Source: Gammaproteobacteria bacterium (GTDB lineage: Bacteria; Pseudomonadota; Gammaproteobacteria; Thiohalomonadales; Thiohalomonadaceae). From it: DNA of 64,000 nt. The translations under genes were made by a program, and so were the position numbers. Shown here in pieces: positions 48,207 through 58,814 of this stretch (position 1 is the first letter of the stretch; each line of letters opens with the position of its first letter). Location: positions 62,001 through 126,000 of the forward strand of contig QKED01000011.1 in NCBI GenBank assembly GCA_003252455.1. Direction: 5' to 3'. Below the pieces are notes generated by a model. It saw only the letters and a program-made list of their open reading frames with translations, was not told where the DNA came from and did not search any database.

Positions 48207-50183
48207 TCAGCTGACGATGATGGTGCGGAACATGCCGAGCATGTGGTAGAGCAGGTGGCAGTGCCAGACCCAGGCCCCCTCGGAGTCGACCTTGACGCGG
48301 AAGCTGATGCGCGAGCCGGGCTGGACGATGATGGTGTGTTTGCGCGGCAGGAAGTCGTTGTCGCCGGTCTCAAGGTCGGACCACATGCCGTGCAGGTGCA
48401 TCGGGTGGTTCATCATGGTGTCGTTGACCAGGGTGATGCGCAGGAGCTCGCCGAGTTTCCAGTGCAGCGGGTCGGCATCGGCCATGCCGACGCCGTCGAT
48501 GGACCACATATAGCGGCCCATGTGGCCGGTGAGGTGGTACTCCAGCTCGCGGTCGGGCTCTTGCGGCTCGGGGTTGGCGCGCAGGTTGTAGAGGTCGGCG
48601 TAGGTGAGCACGCGGCGACCGTTGTCGCGCAGGCCGACGCCGGGGTCGTCGAGGCGGTAGCGCGGGTCGTCGGCGCGCATGTCGACGTGGGGGCCGTACT
48701 CGGTGGGCTTGTGGGTTACCGCGGTGGGGCTGAAGTCGGAGGGGTTGAAGACCATGCGCTCCAGGCGTGGCGGGGTCTCCGGTAGGGTCGGGGCGGCAGA
48801 GATGGCGTGCGCCATCCCGGCCATGTTGTGCGCGCTATGGTCCATGGCTGGCGCAGCCGCTGCGGCATGAGCGGAGTGGTCCATGATCGGCGCGGTGTGC
48901 GCGGAGTGGTCCATGGCCGGTGCGGTGTGCGCGGAGTGGTCCATGACTGGCGCGGCGTGAGCGGAGTGGTCCATGGCCGGTGCGGCGTGTGCAGAGTGGT
49001 CCATTGCGCCCATGTCGTGCCCAGAGTGGTCCATCCCAGCCATGCCGCTATGGTCCATGCCCATGTCGCCGTGGCCGAGGGTCGGCACCGGGTCCATCTC
49101 GGGTACCTCGGCGCGCCACTCGGCGTTGGGGGTGAGGGTGCCACGGGCGTAGCCGGAGCGGTCGATGGATTGGGCGAAGAGGGTGTAGGCGCGGTCGCCC
49201 TTGGGGTGCACCAGCACGTCGTAGGTCTCGGCCACGCCGATGCGTAGCTCCTCCACGGTCACCGGCTCCACGTAGTTGCCGTCGGCGGCGACGATGGTCA
49301 TCAGCAGGTCGGGGATGCGCACGTCGAAGAAGGTCATGGCGGAGCTGTTGACCAGGCGCAGGCGCACCGTCTCACCCCCCTTGAACAGGCCGACCCAGCC
49401 GTCCGCCGGGGTCTGGCCGTTGACCAGGTAGGTGTAGGTCTGGCCGGTGACGTCGGCCAGGTCGCGCTCACTCATGCGCATCTCGTTCCACATCTTGCGG
49501 TCGGCCCAGGTGGCCGCGAGCCCCTTGTTGCGCAGGTCGGCCATCAGGTCGGCGTGGGTGCGCTCGGCGCGGTTGTAGTAGTGGCTGAGCTTCTTCAGCT
49601 TGCGGTAGATGGCCGAGGGGTCCTCGTCGGTCCAGTCGGAAAACTGCACCACATAGTCGCGGTCGTAGCTGAAGGGTTCGGGCTCGGCGGGGTCGATGAC
49701 GATGGCGCCATACAGCCCGGTCTGCTCCTGGTAGCCAGAGTGGCTGTGGTACCAAAAGGTGCCGTGCTGGCGCACCGGGAAGGTGTAGGTGAAGCTCTGG
49801 CCGGGGCGGATGCCGTGGAAGCCCTCGGAGATGCCGGGCACGCCGTCCATGGCGCTCGGCAGGATGATGCCGTGCCAGTGGAGCGAGGTGTCCTCGCCCA
49901 GCAGGTTGGTCACCTTGAGGGTCACCGTCTCGCCCTCGCGCCAGCGCAGGGTGGGGGCGGGGAGGGAGCCGTTGACCGTGGTGGCCAGGGCCGGGGTGCC
50001 GGTGAAGTTGACCGCCTGGCTGCCGATGGTGAGCTGGAACTGGTTGCCGCTCAGGCTCTCGGGGCCGTTCTGGCCGCGCAGCGCGGCGGCGAGCAGGTTG
50101 GGGGCGAAGCCTGCGCAGAGGCTCCCGCAAGCGACGCCGGTGACAAAGCGCCGCCGACTGGGGTCGAAGGGTCGCTGAAACAT
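48207..50183 (-). CDS. copA: Copper resistance multicopper oxidase A
   Basis: A 658-residue multicopper oxidase of the CopA/PcoA type. It starts with a twin-arginine signal (SRRRFVTG), giving Tat export of a folded enzyme to the periplasm. Copper-site motifs are visible: L-H-W-H-G-I and F-W-Y-H-S-H-S-G in the first cupredoxin domain, H-P-M-H-L-H-G-M and W-V-W-H-C-H-L-L-Y-H-M in the last. Between domains lies a Met/His-rich run with eight M-D-H-S units that probably binds extra Cu(I). The family oxidises Cu(I) to Cu(II) and sequesters copper. GGAG seven bases before ATG 50183 supports the start. It is followed at 10 bases by copB. Confidence 0.95.
   Translation of the reverse strand: MFQRPFDPSRRRFVTGVACGSLCAGFAPNLLAAALRGQNGPESLSGNQFQLTIGSQAVNFTGTPALATTVNGSLPAPTLRWREGETVTLKVTNLLGEDTSLHWHGIILPSAMDGVPGISEGFHGIRPGQSFTYTFPVRQHGTFWYHSHSGYQEQTGLYGAIVIDPAEPEPFSYDRDYVVQFSDWTDEDPSAIYRKLKKLSHYYNRAERTHADLMADLRNKGLAATWADRKMWNEMRMSERDLADVTGQTYTYLVNGQTPADGWVGLFKGGETVRLRLVNSSAMTFFDVRIPDLLMTIVAADGNYVEPVTVEELRIGVAETYDVLVHPKGDRAYTLFAQSIDRSGYARGTLTPNAEWRAEVPEMDPVPTLGHGDMGMDHSGMAGMDHSGHDMGAMDHSAHAAPAMDHSAHAAPVMDHSAHTAPAMDHSAHTAPIMDHSAHAAAAAPAMDHSAHNMAGMAHAISAAPTLPETPPRLERMVFNPSDFSPTAVTHKPTEYGPHVDMRADDPRYRLDDPGVGLRDNGRRVLTYADLYNLRANPEPQEPDRELEYHLTGHMGRYMWSIDGVGMADADPLHWKLGELLRITLVNDTMMNHPMHLHGMWSDLETGDNDFLPRKHTIIVQPGSRISFRVKVDSEGAWVWHCHLLYHMLGMFRTIIVS
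48833..49075 (-). repeat. 30-base tandem repeat encoding MDHSAH units in CopA
   Basis: Within copA a unit of ten codons (A-H-A/T-A-P-x-M-D-H-S) repeats; eight M-D-H-S units can be counted, the middle four nearly identical in DNA. Each unit gives one Met and two His ligands. Copy number could change by recombination without frame loss. Confidence 0.88.
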
Positions 50184-50273
50184 GGTGGATCTCCGTCGGG
50201 CGCGGACGGATGGCTGCCGCGCCACTGTTGAACGTGGGTATGAGCGCCGTGAGGGCGCAGGTTCAGACGGGGA

Positions 50274-50705
50274 TCAGGCGCGCGGTGGGCGCAGGAGCAG
50301 TGACGGGGTGACGTCGGAGTGCGGGGTGCTCAGCCGGGCGTTGCGCGGCGGCTGATAGTCGACCTGGGGTAGGGCGAGGGCCAGGGGGGCCTGGGCCGCC
50401 GGGGCGACGCAGTGGCTGCAGCCGCAGTGGTCGGGGCTGCAGCCGTGGCCGCCACAGGCGTGGCAGTTGTCACCCTGATGGGCGTGGGTGGCATGGGGCT
50501 GTGTGGGTGGGGTGACCATCGCCTGCATGGCGTGGTGTTGGGCGTGGCCGGCATGGGCCAGCGCCCCCTTGGGTGCCATGCTCGGCTGCCCATGCACCCG
50601 CGCCGCGCACCCCTGCCCATGCACGCCGTGGGCCTGGGCGAACGGCACCACCCCGACGAGCAGGGCGAGGAGTAGGGCAAGGAGCGGGTGGAGGCGTCTA
50701 CGCAT
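50274..50705 (-). CDS. Exported His/Cys-rich small protein upstream of CopA
   Basis: The 143-residue product has a signal peptide (MRRRLHPLLALLLALL to AQAHG). Its mature part is rich in histidine, cysteine and methionine, with a C-H-A-C-G-G-H-G-C-S-P-D-H-C-G-C-S-H-C cluster near residues 82-100. Such small proteins precede copA in other copper operons (CopL-like), where they are needed for copper-responsive expression. Here the assignment to CopL rests on position and composition only. A periplasmic copper-binding role is likely. No strong ribosome-binding site precedes the ATG. Confidence 0.7.
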   Translation of the reverse strand: MRRRLHPLLALLLALLVGVVPFAQAHGVHGQGCAARVHGQPSMAPKGALAHAGHAQHHAMQAMVTPPTQPHATHAHQGDNCHACGGHGCSPDHCGCSHCVAPAAQAPLALALPQVDYQPPRNARLSTPHSDVTPSLLLRPPRA

Positions 50706-50747
50706 GGGTGATCTATACGGCGCGCGTGCGCATTTGGCAAGGGCCGC

Positions 50748-53438
50748 TCAGTCGACGCTGCGGTCGGGGTCGTTCTCGCTCTCCAGCAGCAGAGCGGTGA
50801 ACTGGTCGACCGGTAGTGGGCGACTGCGTAGGTAGCCCTGGAAGTAGTCACAGCCCTGGGCGGCGAGAAAATCGAGCTGTGCCTGGGTCTCGACCCCCTC
50901 GGCGATCACCTGCATGCGCAGGGTGTGGGCCATGCCGATGATGGTGGCGGTGATCTCCATGTCGTCGCGCAGGGCGGGGATGTCGTCGATGAAGGTCTTG
51001 TCGATCTTGAGCAGGTCGATGGGGAAGCGTTTGAGGTAGGCGAGGGAGGAGTAGCCGGTGCCGAAGTCGTCGATGGCCAGGCGGATGCCGAGGTCGCGCA
51101 GGGCTCGCAGGGTGGCGAGGCCCATCTCCTCGTTGCTCATCAGTGCCCCCTCGGTGATCTCCAGCTCCAGGTACTCGGGGGGGAAACCGGTCTCGGCCAG
51201 GGTCGCGGCCACCTGTTCGACCAGGCCATCCATCTGGAATTGGCGTGGCGAGACGTTGACCGCGAGGCGTAGCGGCGGCAGCCCCTGGTCGAGCCATTCG
51301 CGCCCCAGGCGGCAGGTCTCGGTCAACACCCAGGCGCCGATCTCCTCGATGAGGCCGGTCTGTTCGGCCACCGGGATGAAGCGTACCGGAGATACCGGCC
51401 CCTCTTCGCTCTGCCAGCGCAGCAGCGCCTCGGCGGCGAAGGGTTGCGGCTGATCGAGGCGGTATTGGGGTTGGAAATGCAGGCTCAGCTCGCCCCGTGG
51501 GATGGCCTGACGCAGGCGGCTCTCCAGGGCGAGACGCTCACGCGCCGCCTCGGTCAGGGCGTCGGAGAAGAAGCGGTAGCGCCCGCGCCCGTCGGCCTTG
51601 GCCTGGTAGAGGGCGCTGTCGGCCCCCTGCAGGAGCGCCTCCTCGCTGTTGCCGTGTTCGGGGAAGAGGGCGATGCCGATGGTCACGCCGACGCTCACCT
51701 CGTTGCCGTTGGGCAGCTGCACAGGGATGGAGAGGAGCTGGATGATGTCGGCGGCGAGGCGTGCCGCCTCTTGTGGGTCGCGTACCTGCTCCAGCAGCAG
51801 GGTGAATTCGTCGCCGCCGAGGCGGCTGATGGTGTCGGCGCTACGGGTGCGGTGCTGCAGGCGCAGCGCCACCTCGCGCAGCAGGATGTCGCCCATCAGA
51901 TGGCCGAAGCTGTCGTTCACATCCTTGAAGCGGTCGAGGTCGAGCATCAGCAGGGCGACACGGGTGTGGTCGCGGCGTGCGCGGGCCAGGGCGTGCTCCA
52001 GGCGCAGGTGCAGCATGATGCGGTTGGAGAGGCCGGTGAGTGGGTCGTGGTGGGCCTGGTGCTCCAGCTCCGCCTCGGTCTTTTTCAGCTCGGAGATGTC
52101 GGTGTGGATGGCCACGTAGTGGAGGATCGAGTCGTCACTGTCGCGCACCGTGCTGATGGCCAGCAGCACCGGGATGGTGGTGCCACTCTTGCAGCGGTCG
52201 AGCACCTCACCCTGCCAGTGGCCGTCGTGGTCGAGGGCATGCCACATCTCCTGGTAGAACTCGACCGAGTGGTGGCCCGACTGCAGGGTGCGCGGGGTGA
52301 GGCCGAGCAGTTCCGCCTCGCTAAAGCCGGTGAGGCGGGTGAAGGCGGGGTTGACGCGCAGGATGCGCTGGTCGGCGTCGGTGACCAGGATCCCCTCGCG
52401 GCTGTTGTCGAATACCGAGGCGGCGAGCAGGAGTTGGCGCTGCGCCTGGTAGCGTTCGGTGATGTCGCGGGAGATGAGGATGAAGCGGTTGACCCCGAGT
52501 TGCTCCTCGGGTTTGAGCGCCACCGAGAGTTCGTACCAGCGTTCGTCGTTGGCCAGCGGCAACATCACCTGATGACCATGCGACTCACCGGTGGTGAGCG
52601 CCTCGTGCAGTGCGAGGTGCACCTCGGCGGCGGCCTCTTCTGGTAGTACCTCGTCGATGGTACGTCCGATGAGGGCGCTGGCGGGCACCTGGTGCGGCAG
52701 CTCGCTGCGGCTGTGCACCTGGTGGTAGCGCCCCTCGGTATCCAGCTCGAAGAGCAGGTCGGGGATCGCCTGCAGGGTGGCGGACATATCGTTGGCCAGG
52801 GTGCGCGCGGGGCGCGCGAAGTGGGCGCTGAGGCGGCGGATCACCAGGGTGGCGATGAGCAGCAGCACCAGCACCAGCAGGCCCATGTAGATGAGGCCGT
52901 TGTGTAGCGCCTGGTTGCGTTCACTGGTGTCGAGGCCGATCTGTAACACCCCCTGGACCTGATTGGCGTAGCCACCTCGGTAGGGGAGGATGAGGGTGCG
53001 CAGGGTCCCCTCGATGTGCGTTACCTGGGGGTGCATGGAGGGGGAGTCGAGCACCTCGCGGATACGCTCGCGGTTGCTCGGGTCGAGGCGGCTGTCGTTG
53101 AGGCGCGGGTCGCTATGGGCCAGGACTACGCCGTCGCGGTCGGCGAGGAGGATGTAGTTGACCCCGGGTTGGCGCTGCTGGATCTCTTCGAGCAGCAGGC
53201 GCGCGTGGTACTTGCCGGAGAAGCTGATGCGGCTCACCGAGCTGGCCAGCACCTGGGTGATGAGGGTCGAGAGGCGCTCCTCTTCACGCTCCATGACGCT
53301 CTTCAGGTAGACCCCGCCGGCCACCAGCACCACCAGCATCAGCGCCAGCACCAGCCCACCGTAGCCCAGGGTGAGGCGGCGGTCCATGTCGAGGAAGACG
53401 CGCCGCAGGGAGTGTCGCTGGCTCTCGCTCTCGGTCAC
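50748..53438 (-). CDS. Membrane sensor with two PAS, GGDEF and EAL domains
   Basis: The 896-residue product has TM helices at about 22-45 and 183-202 with a periplasmic sensor segment between. Two PAS domains follow (about 220-330 and 345-455). An intact GGDEF motif is at residues 541-545 (diguanylate cyclase) and an intact E-A-L at 670-672, with E-G-V-E-T and D-F-G-T-G-Y-S-S (c-di-GMP phosphodiesterase). Both activities look possible. It starts with GTG at 53438, overlapping the stop of the periplasmic binding protein gene (GTGA), so the two are coupled. The periplasmic loop probably contacts that protein. The copper genes begin 42 bases downstream, so the same transcript may cover them. Confidence 0.92.
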   Translation of the reverse strand: MTESESQRHSLRRVFLDMDRRLTLGYGGLVLALMLVVLVAGGVYLKSVMEREEERLSTLITQVLASSVSRISFSGKYHARLLLEEIQQRQPGVNYILLADRDGVVLAHSDPRLNDSRLDPSNRERIREVLDSPSMHPQVTHIEGTLRTLILPYRGGYANQVQGVLQIGLDTSERNQALHNGLIYMGLLVLVLLLIATLVIRRLSAHFARPARTLANDMSATLQAIPDLLFELDTEGRYHQVHSRSELPHQVPASALIGRTIDEVLPEEAAAEVHLALHEALTTGESHGHQVMLPLANDERWYELSVALKPEEQLGVNRFILISRDITERYQAQRQLLLAASVFDNSREGILVTDADQRILRVNPAFTRLTGFSEAELLGLTPRTLQSGHHSVEFYQEMWHALDHDGHWQGEVLDRCKSGTTIPVLLAISTVRDSDDSILHYVAIHTDISELKKTEAELEHQAHHDPLTGLSNRIMLHLRLEHALARARRDHTRVALLMLDLDRFKDVNDSFGHLMGDILLREVALRLQHRTRSADTISRLGGDEFTLLLEQVRDPQEAARLAADIIQLLSIPVQLPNGNEVSVGVTIGIALFPEHGNSEEALLQGADSALYQAKADGRGRYRFFSDALTEAARERLALESRLRQAIPRGELSLHFQPQYRLDQPQPFAAEALLRWQSEEGPVSPVRFIPVAEQTGLIEEIGAWVLTETCRLGREWLDQGLPPLRLAVNVSPRQFQMDGLVEQVAATLAETGFPPEYLELEITEGALMSNEEMGLATLRALRDLGIRLAIDDFGTGYSSLAYLKRFPIDLLKIDKTFIDDIPALRDDMEITATIIGMAHTLRMQVIAEGVETQAQLDFLAAQGCDYFQGYLRSRPLPVDQFTALLLESENDPDRSVD

Positions 53439-54475
53439 CGCTCCACCTCAAGGGGGAGGTTGGACCAGACGGGGGTGACGGAGGGCCAGGGTTTGTCGAA
53501 CGGCTCGGGGATGGGGCCGAGCCAGCCGGGGTAGCGTGCCAGGGTCTCGCGGGTGACTGGGAAGACCGGTACCAGGGCGTGGCGCGCGCTGGTCTGGCCG
53601 CGCGCCACGCTGTAGGCGGCACGCATCGCCTCGGCCCCGAGGGGGCCGCAGAACTGCGCCGAATCGATGCGGGTCAGGCGCCCGCGCTGGATGTTCTCCA
53701 CCGAGGCGGGGTCGCCGTCGATGCTGGCCACGGCGATCTCGTCGCGACCGGCCTCGGCCAACACCTCGACCATCGCCAGACCGCCGCCATCGTTCACCGT
53801 GAAGATGGCGTCGATGCTGCCGCGCGCGGGGAAGTCGCGCAGGATCGCCTTACCGGCCGCGGCGCCGCCGACCGGCTCTACCGCCTGGTAGCTGGCGAGG
53901 ACGCGGTAGGGTTGCCCCTGGGTCCGCAGGGCATCGAGAAAGCCGTCGAGGCGCTCTACGGTAGAGGAGACCAACGGGTACTCCAGCAGCACCAGGCGTA
54001 GCGGGCGGTCGTCGGGGAAGAGGTGGGCGAGGTATTCACCATCGAGATAGCCCGCCTGGCGGTTGTCGGAGGTGATGTAGGCGGCCAGCTCGCCGCCGCT
54101 GATGTACTGGTCGTAGGCGACCACCGGGATGCCCGCGGCGTTGGCCTTGCGCAGCGGCGCGGTCAGGGCGGCGTTGTCGGTGGGTTGCACGATGAGCACA
54201 TCGGGGGCGAGGGCGATCAGCTCCTGCATCTGGGCGATCTGCCGCTCCACCCCCTGCGGGCCATCACCGGCCACGCGGGCGATCAATTCCACCCCAGGCC
54301 CCTCGCCTCGCCCCGCCTCGGCGTTGATACGCCCCGCTTCCGCCTCAAGCCCCTGACGCATGGCCACCTGACCGGGGATGTTCATGGACCAGTAGAGCAC
54401 CCCCACGCGCAGCGGTTCGGCCCGCAGTGGGGCGCTGAGGAGGGTGGCGAGCAGGAGTAGGTAGAGCGGCTTCAT
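53435..54475 (-). CDS. Periplasmic sugar-type substrate-binding protein
   Basis: A 346-residue Peripla_BP_4-like protein with a signal peptide (MKPLYLLLLATLL to LRA). It has the family layout: R-V-G-V-L-Y-W-S strand, then I-V-Q-P-T-D-N-A, then F-T-V-N-D-G-G-G-L-A-M, then V-A-S-I-D-G-D-P. Members bind sugars or AI-2-like ligands. No ABC permease or ATPase gene is near it, and it is coupled by a 4-base overlap to the GGDEF-EAL gene. It therefore probably acts as a sensor subunit, as in other periplasmic-binding-protein and membrane signalling pairs. The ligand is not predictable from sequence. Confidence 0.88.
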   Translation of the reverse strand: MKPLYLLLLATLLSAPLRAEPLRVGVLYWSMNIPGQVAMRQGLEAEAGRINAEAGRGEGPGVELIARVAGDGPQGVERQIAQMQELIALAPDVLIVQPTDNAALTAPLRKANAAGIPVVAYDQYISGGELAAYITSDNRQAGYLDGEYLAHLFPDDRPLRLVLLEYPLVSSTVERLDGFLDALRTQGQPYRVLASYQAVEPVGGAAAGKAILRDFPARGSIDAIFTVNDGGGLAMVEVLAEAGRDEIAVASIDGDPASVENIQRGRLTRIDSAQFCGPLGAEAMRAAYSVARGQTSARHALVPVFPVTRETLARYPGWLGPIPEPFDKPWPSVTPVWSNLPLEVER

Positions 54476-54743
54476 GGTCGTGTGCGCTTGAGGGCTCTGG
54501 AGAGAGGGGTGGTTTTCTTACTGTCGCGTAAAGGATATTGTACGCGATCGGTGCGTCGACTGGGGCCTGCCGGGCATCTCCCCGACCAGCGTAGCGTGGC
54601 GCCATAAGCGCTCAAGTATGCGCGTAAGCGCCGGTGGATACCACGCGCGGGCGCGGGCGACCTGCACCTCATCTTTGCGCGCCGATGTGCGCTTTCAAGG
54701 CGCGGCAGACGAAGGGTCGTGCGTGCGCCCTCGTCGTCCCCCC

Positions 54744-55433
54744 TCAGCCGCGTCGCAGCAACCACCACCAGCGTGCCGGGTGCAGCACTCCCGCCAGGGC
54801 CGCTGCCACATAGGTGAGGGCGGCGGCGCGCAGCAGCGCGCGTACCCGGCCGAGGTCGGTCGGGTTCAGGTAGCGACCTCGCTGCAACAGCGGTAGGGCG
54901 CGGCCGAAGCTGGCATCCCACTCCACCGGCAGGGTGACGAGGTGGACTAGGGGCGGCAGGGCGATGTTGGCAAACGCGATGATTGCGATCAGTAACCCGA
55001 CGCCGGGGATGCGGGTGATTAGGGTCAGCAGTGGGGCGAGGAGGAGTAGCAGTGCGCCGAGGCGGGCGGCGCCGTTGGCCATGCCGATCAGGCGCTGGCG
55101 CAGGCGCAGGCCGCTGTCACCCTCGGCGTGCTGCAGGGCGTGGCCCACCTCGTGGGCGGCGATGGCCACGGCGCTGAGGCTCTTGCCGTCGAGGTGTTCG
55201 GGGGAGAGGCGCACGCAGCGGGCGGCGGGGTCGTAGTGGTCCTGGCCCGAGGGGCAGGCCTCGATACCGACCGTGTGTAGCTGGTGCTGGTCGAGCAGGT
55301 GGCGGGCCAGCTCGCCGCCGCTGCCTGGCAGGTCAGGGCGCGGCGCACTGTGGCGCCGCATCTGCTGGCGCACCCACCACTGTGGTCCCCAGACGAGGAG
55401 TGGCAGGGTGAGCAGCAGCAGGGTGTAGATCAT
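54744..55433 (-). CDS. Zinc-dependent membrane metallopeptidase (YugP-type)
   Basis: A 229-residue protein of the neutral zinc metallopeptidase family PF04298. The zinc motif is H-E-V-G-H at residues 94-98, followed by A-L-Q-H. An N-terminal TM helix (residues 1-20) and two more hydrophobic stretches (about 125-165 and 205-225) place it in the membrane. It starts 36 bases downstream of speE and is probably co-transcribed with it. The substrate is unknown; the family is widespread and conserved. Confidence 0.9.
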   Translation of the reverse strand: MIYTLLLLTLPLLVWGPQWWVRQQMRRHSAPRPDLPGSGGELARHLLDQHQLHTVGIEACPSGQDHYDPAARCVRLSPEHLDGKSLSAVAIAAHEVGHALQHAEGDSGLRLRQRLIGMANGAARLGALLLLLAPLLTLITRIPGVGLLIAIIAFANIALPPLVHLVTLPVEWDASFGRALPLLQRGRYLNPTDLGRVRALLRAAALTYVAAALAGVLHPARWWWLLRRG

Positions 55434-55469
55434 CGGCAGGGCCCCGCCGGGGTGGCGGGGCGAGCGCCC

Positions 55470-56345
55470 TTAGGCGAACTCGGCGGCGACCGCGTCGAAC
55501 GCCTTCTGCATGAAGGTGGGCAGGGCGGTGGCGCCCTTGTGCACGCCGACGTTGTAGTAGAGGGTGTCGAATGGCAGGGCGGCGGCAGCGGCCTCGCGGA
55601 AGCCGTCGATCTGGCCGTCTTTGCGCGCGATGGTGGCACTCCACCAGCCGGAGGGGTAGACCGGCTGCGGGTAGTGCAGGGTCTGCACACCCTGGTAACC
55701 GGCGTTGCGCATGGCGCGGTGCATGGCGGTGAGCAGCTTCATATGGAACAGCGGCGACTCACTCTGGTGCACCAGCAGGCCGTGTGCACCGAGGATGCGG
55801 TGGCAGTTGCGGTAGAACTTCTCGCCGAACAGCCCCTCGGCGGGGCCCACCGGGTCGGTGGAGTCGACGATGATCACGTCGTAGTAGCCGTCGGCGGCGT
55901 CGGCCACCCACTTGAGGCCGTCGACGAAGTGCAGCTCGGCGCGCGGGTCGGCGTTGGATTCGCACAGCTCGGGGAAGTGCACCTCGGCCAGGCGCGTGAC
56001 GCGCTCGTCGATCTCGACCTGCTGGGCCAGCTCGACGCCGGGGTGGCGCAGCACCTCGCGCAGGGTGCCGCAGTCGCCGCCACCGATGATCAGCACGCGC
56101 TTAGGTGAGGGGTGGGTGAGCAGCACGGGGTGCGACATCATCTCGTGGTAGAGGAAGTTGTCGCGGGTGGTGAGCATGACGAAGCCGTCGATGGTCATCA
56201 GTTTGCCGAAGGTCTCCGTGTCGTAGATGGCGATCGTCTGAAACGGTGTGGTCTCCTCGTGGAGTTTCTCCTTGAGGGTCAAGGAGAACGCACTACCGCA
56301 CTCACCGCACTCTTCGCTGAACCACTTCTTGTCTGAACTGAGCAT
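55470..56345 (-). CDS. speE: Spermidine synthase
   Basis: The 291-residue enzyme transfers an aminopropyl group from decarboxylated SAM to putrescine, giving spermidine. SAM-binding motif G-G-G-D-C-G is at residues 88-93, and the catalytic aspartate is in V-D-S-T-D-P-V-G-P (D161). The Q-T-I-A-I-Y-D-T and Y-H-E-M-M-S-H-P motifs are typical. An early C-x-x-C stretch (E-E-C-G-E-C-G) is a small local oddity. GGGAGG before ATG 56345 supports the start. It is divergent from speA, with speD 4 kb away, so the complete putrescine-to-spermidine path has its genes here except agmatine-processing enzymes. Confidence 0.96.
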   Translation of the reverse strand: MLSSDKKWFSEECGECGSAFSLTLKEKLHEETTPFQTIAIYDTETFGKLMTIDGFVMLTTRDNFLYHEMMSHPVLLTHPSPKRVLIIGGGDCGTLREVLRHPGVELAQQVEIDERVTRLAEVHFPELCESNADPRAELHFVDGLKWVADAADGYYDVIIVDSTDPVGPAEGLFGEKFYRNCHRILGAHGLLVHQSESPLFHMKLLTAMHRAMRNAGYQGVQTLHYPQPVYPSGWWSATIARKDGQIDGFREAAAAALPFDTLYYNVGVHKGATALPTFMQKAFDAVAAEFA

Positions 56346-56408
56346 GCCGGGGCCTCCCGCGGGGTCTGGCGTGGGTTGAGCCGGGAAAGATAACCACCCC
56401 TCAAGGAG

Positions 56409-56436
56409 TTCACAAGGGGCTCGGGGGCTTTATACT
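56409..56436 (+). promoter_or_regulatory. Candidate sigma-70 promoter of speA
   Basis: TTCACA (56409-56414), 16 bases, then TATACT (56431-56436), five and five of six matches to the consensus boxes. It lies about 40 bases before the speA start, in the 131-base divergent gap with speE. No experiment supports it. Confidence 0.55.
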
Positions 56437-56476
56437 GGCGCCTTTTCCGCGAACCCCGTTGGATGGAGTGATTGCG

Positions 56477-58363
<1,887 letters not shown>

Positions 58364-58375
58364 CGGAGGGCATGT

Positions 58376-58404
58376 GCCACGGAGGCACAGAGGAGACGGA
58401 GAAG
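58376..58404 (+). repeat. Dispersed GCCACGGAGGCAC... repeat supplying a ribosome-binding site
   Basis: This 29-base element matches 46815-46843 (reverse strand) at 27 of 29 positions and 45913-45932 over a shorter stretch. It lies between speA and the TIMP-like gene, and its last part (GGAG at 58398-58401) is eight bases before that gene's GTG start. Such elements are common intergenic repeats in many bacteria. Confidence 0.75.
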
Positions 58405-58409
58405 TACGG

Positions 58410-58799
58410 GTGAGGCTGCATTGGCTTTGGTTCTCTCTACTTGCCACACTCCTCGCGCCGGGGCTCAGTTCGGCTTGCCAGTGCATCGATATCCGCGACC
58501 TCTCGACTTCGACCCTGGTCTTCGAGGGCGAGGTTATAGCATCGACGCGTTGGCGCTGGCTGGATGCGGTCGACGACGGCACCTTGTTGGAGATGCGGCG
58601 CTTTGCCTTTCGCGTCGAACGGACGCTCAAGGGGCCGACGCTTTCCGAGGTGGTGGTCGAGACCCCGGTGCACAATTGTGGACTGGAGTTGGTGAGGGGA
58701 GAGCGCTACCGCATCTACGCCTACAGTTGGCCCGATGCGGGGATCCAGTGGCTGACGGATGTCTGTACGCCCTCATCAGCACTGGGCAAACCCGAGTGA
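58410..58799 (+). CDS. Small secreted TIMP/netrin-like (NTR-fold) protein
   Basis: A 129-residue exported protein. The signal peptide (MRLHWLWFSLLATLL to GLSSA) ends immediately before C-Q-C. A mature N-terminal Cys-x-Cys is the hallmark of tissue inhibitor of metalloprotease-like NTR domains. Two further cysteines (V-H-N-C-G near residue 90 and D-V-C-T near 119) could pair with the first two. The function in bacteria is unknown; protease inhibition is not supported. I chose GTG 58410 because the signal peptide begins there and GGAG is eight bases upstream. It may be co-transcribed with speA, 46 bases upstream. A strong terminator follows. Confidence 0.75.
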   Translation: MRLHWLWFSLLATLLAPGLSSACQCIDIRDLSTSTLVFEGEVIASTRWRWLDAVDDGTLLEMRRFAFRVERTLKGPTLSEVVVETPVHNCGLELVRGERYRIYAYSWPDAGIQWLTDVCTPSSALGKPE

Positions 58800-58814
58800 A
58801 TGCGTAGCGCCGAT

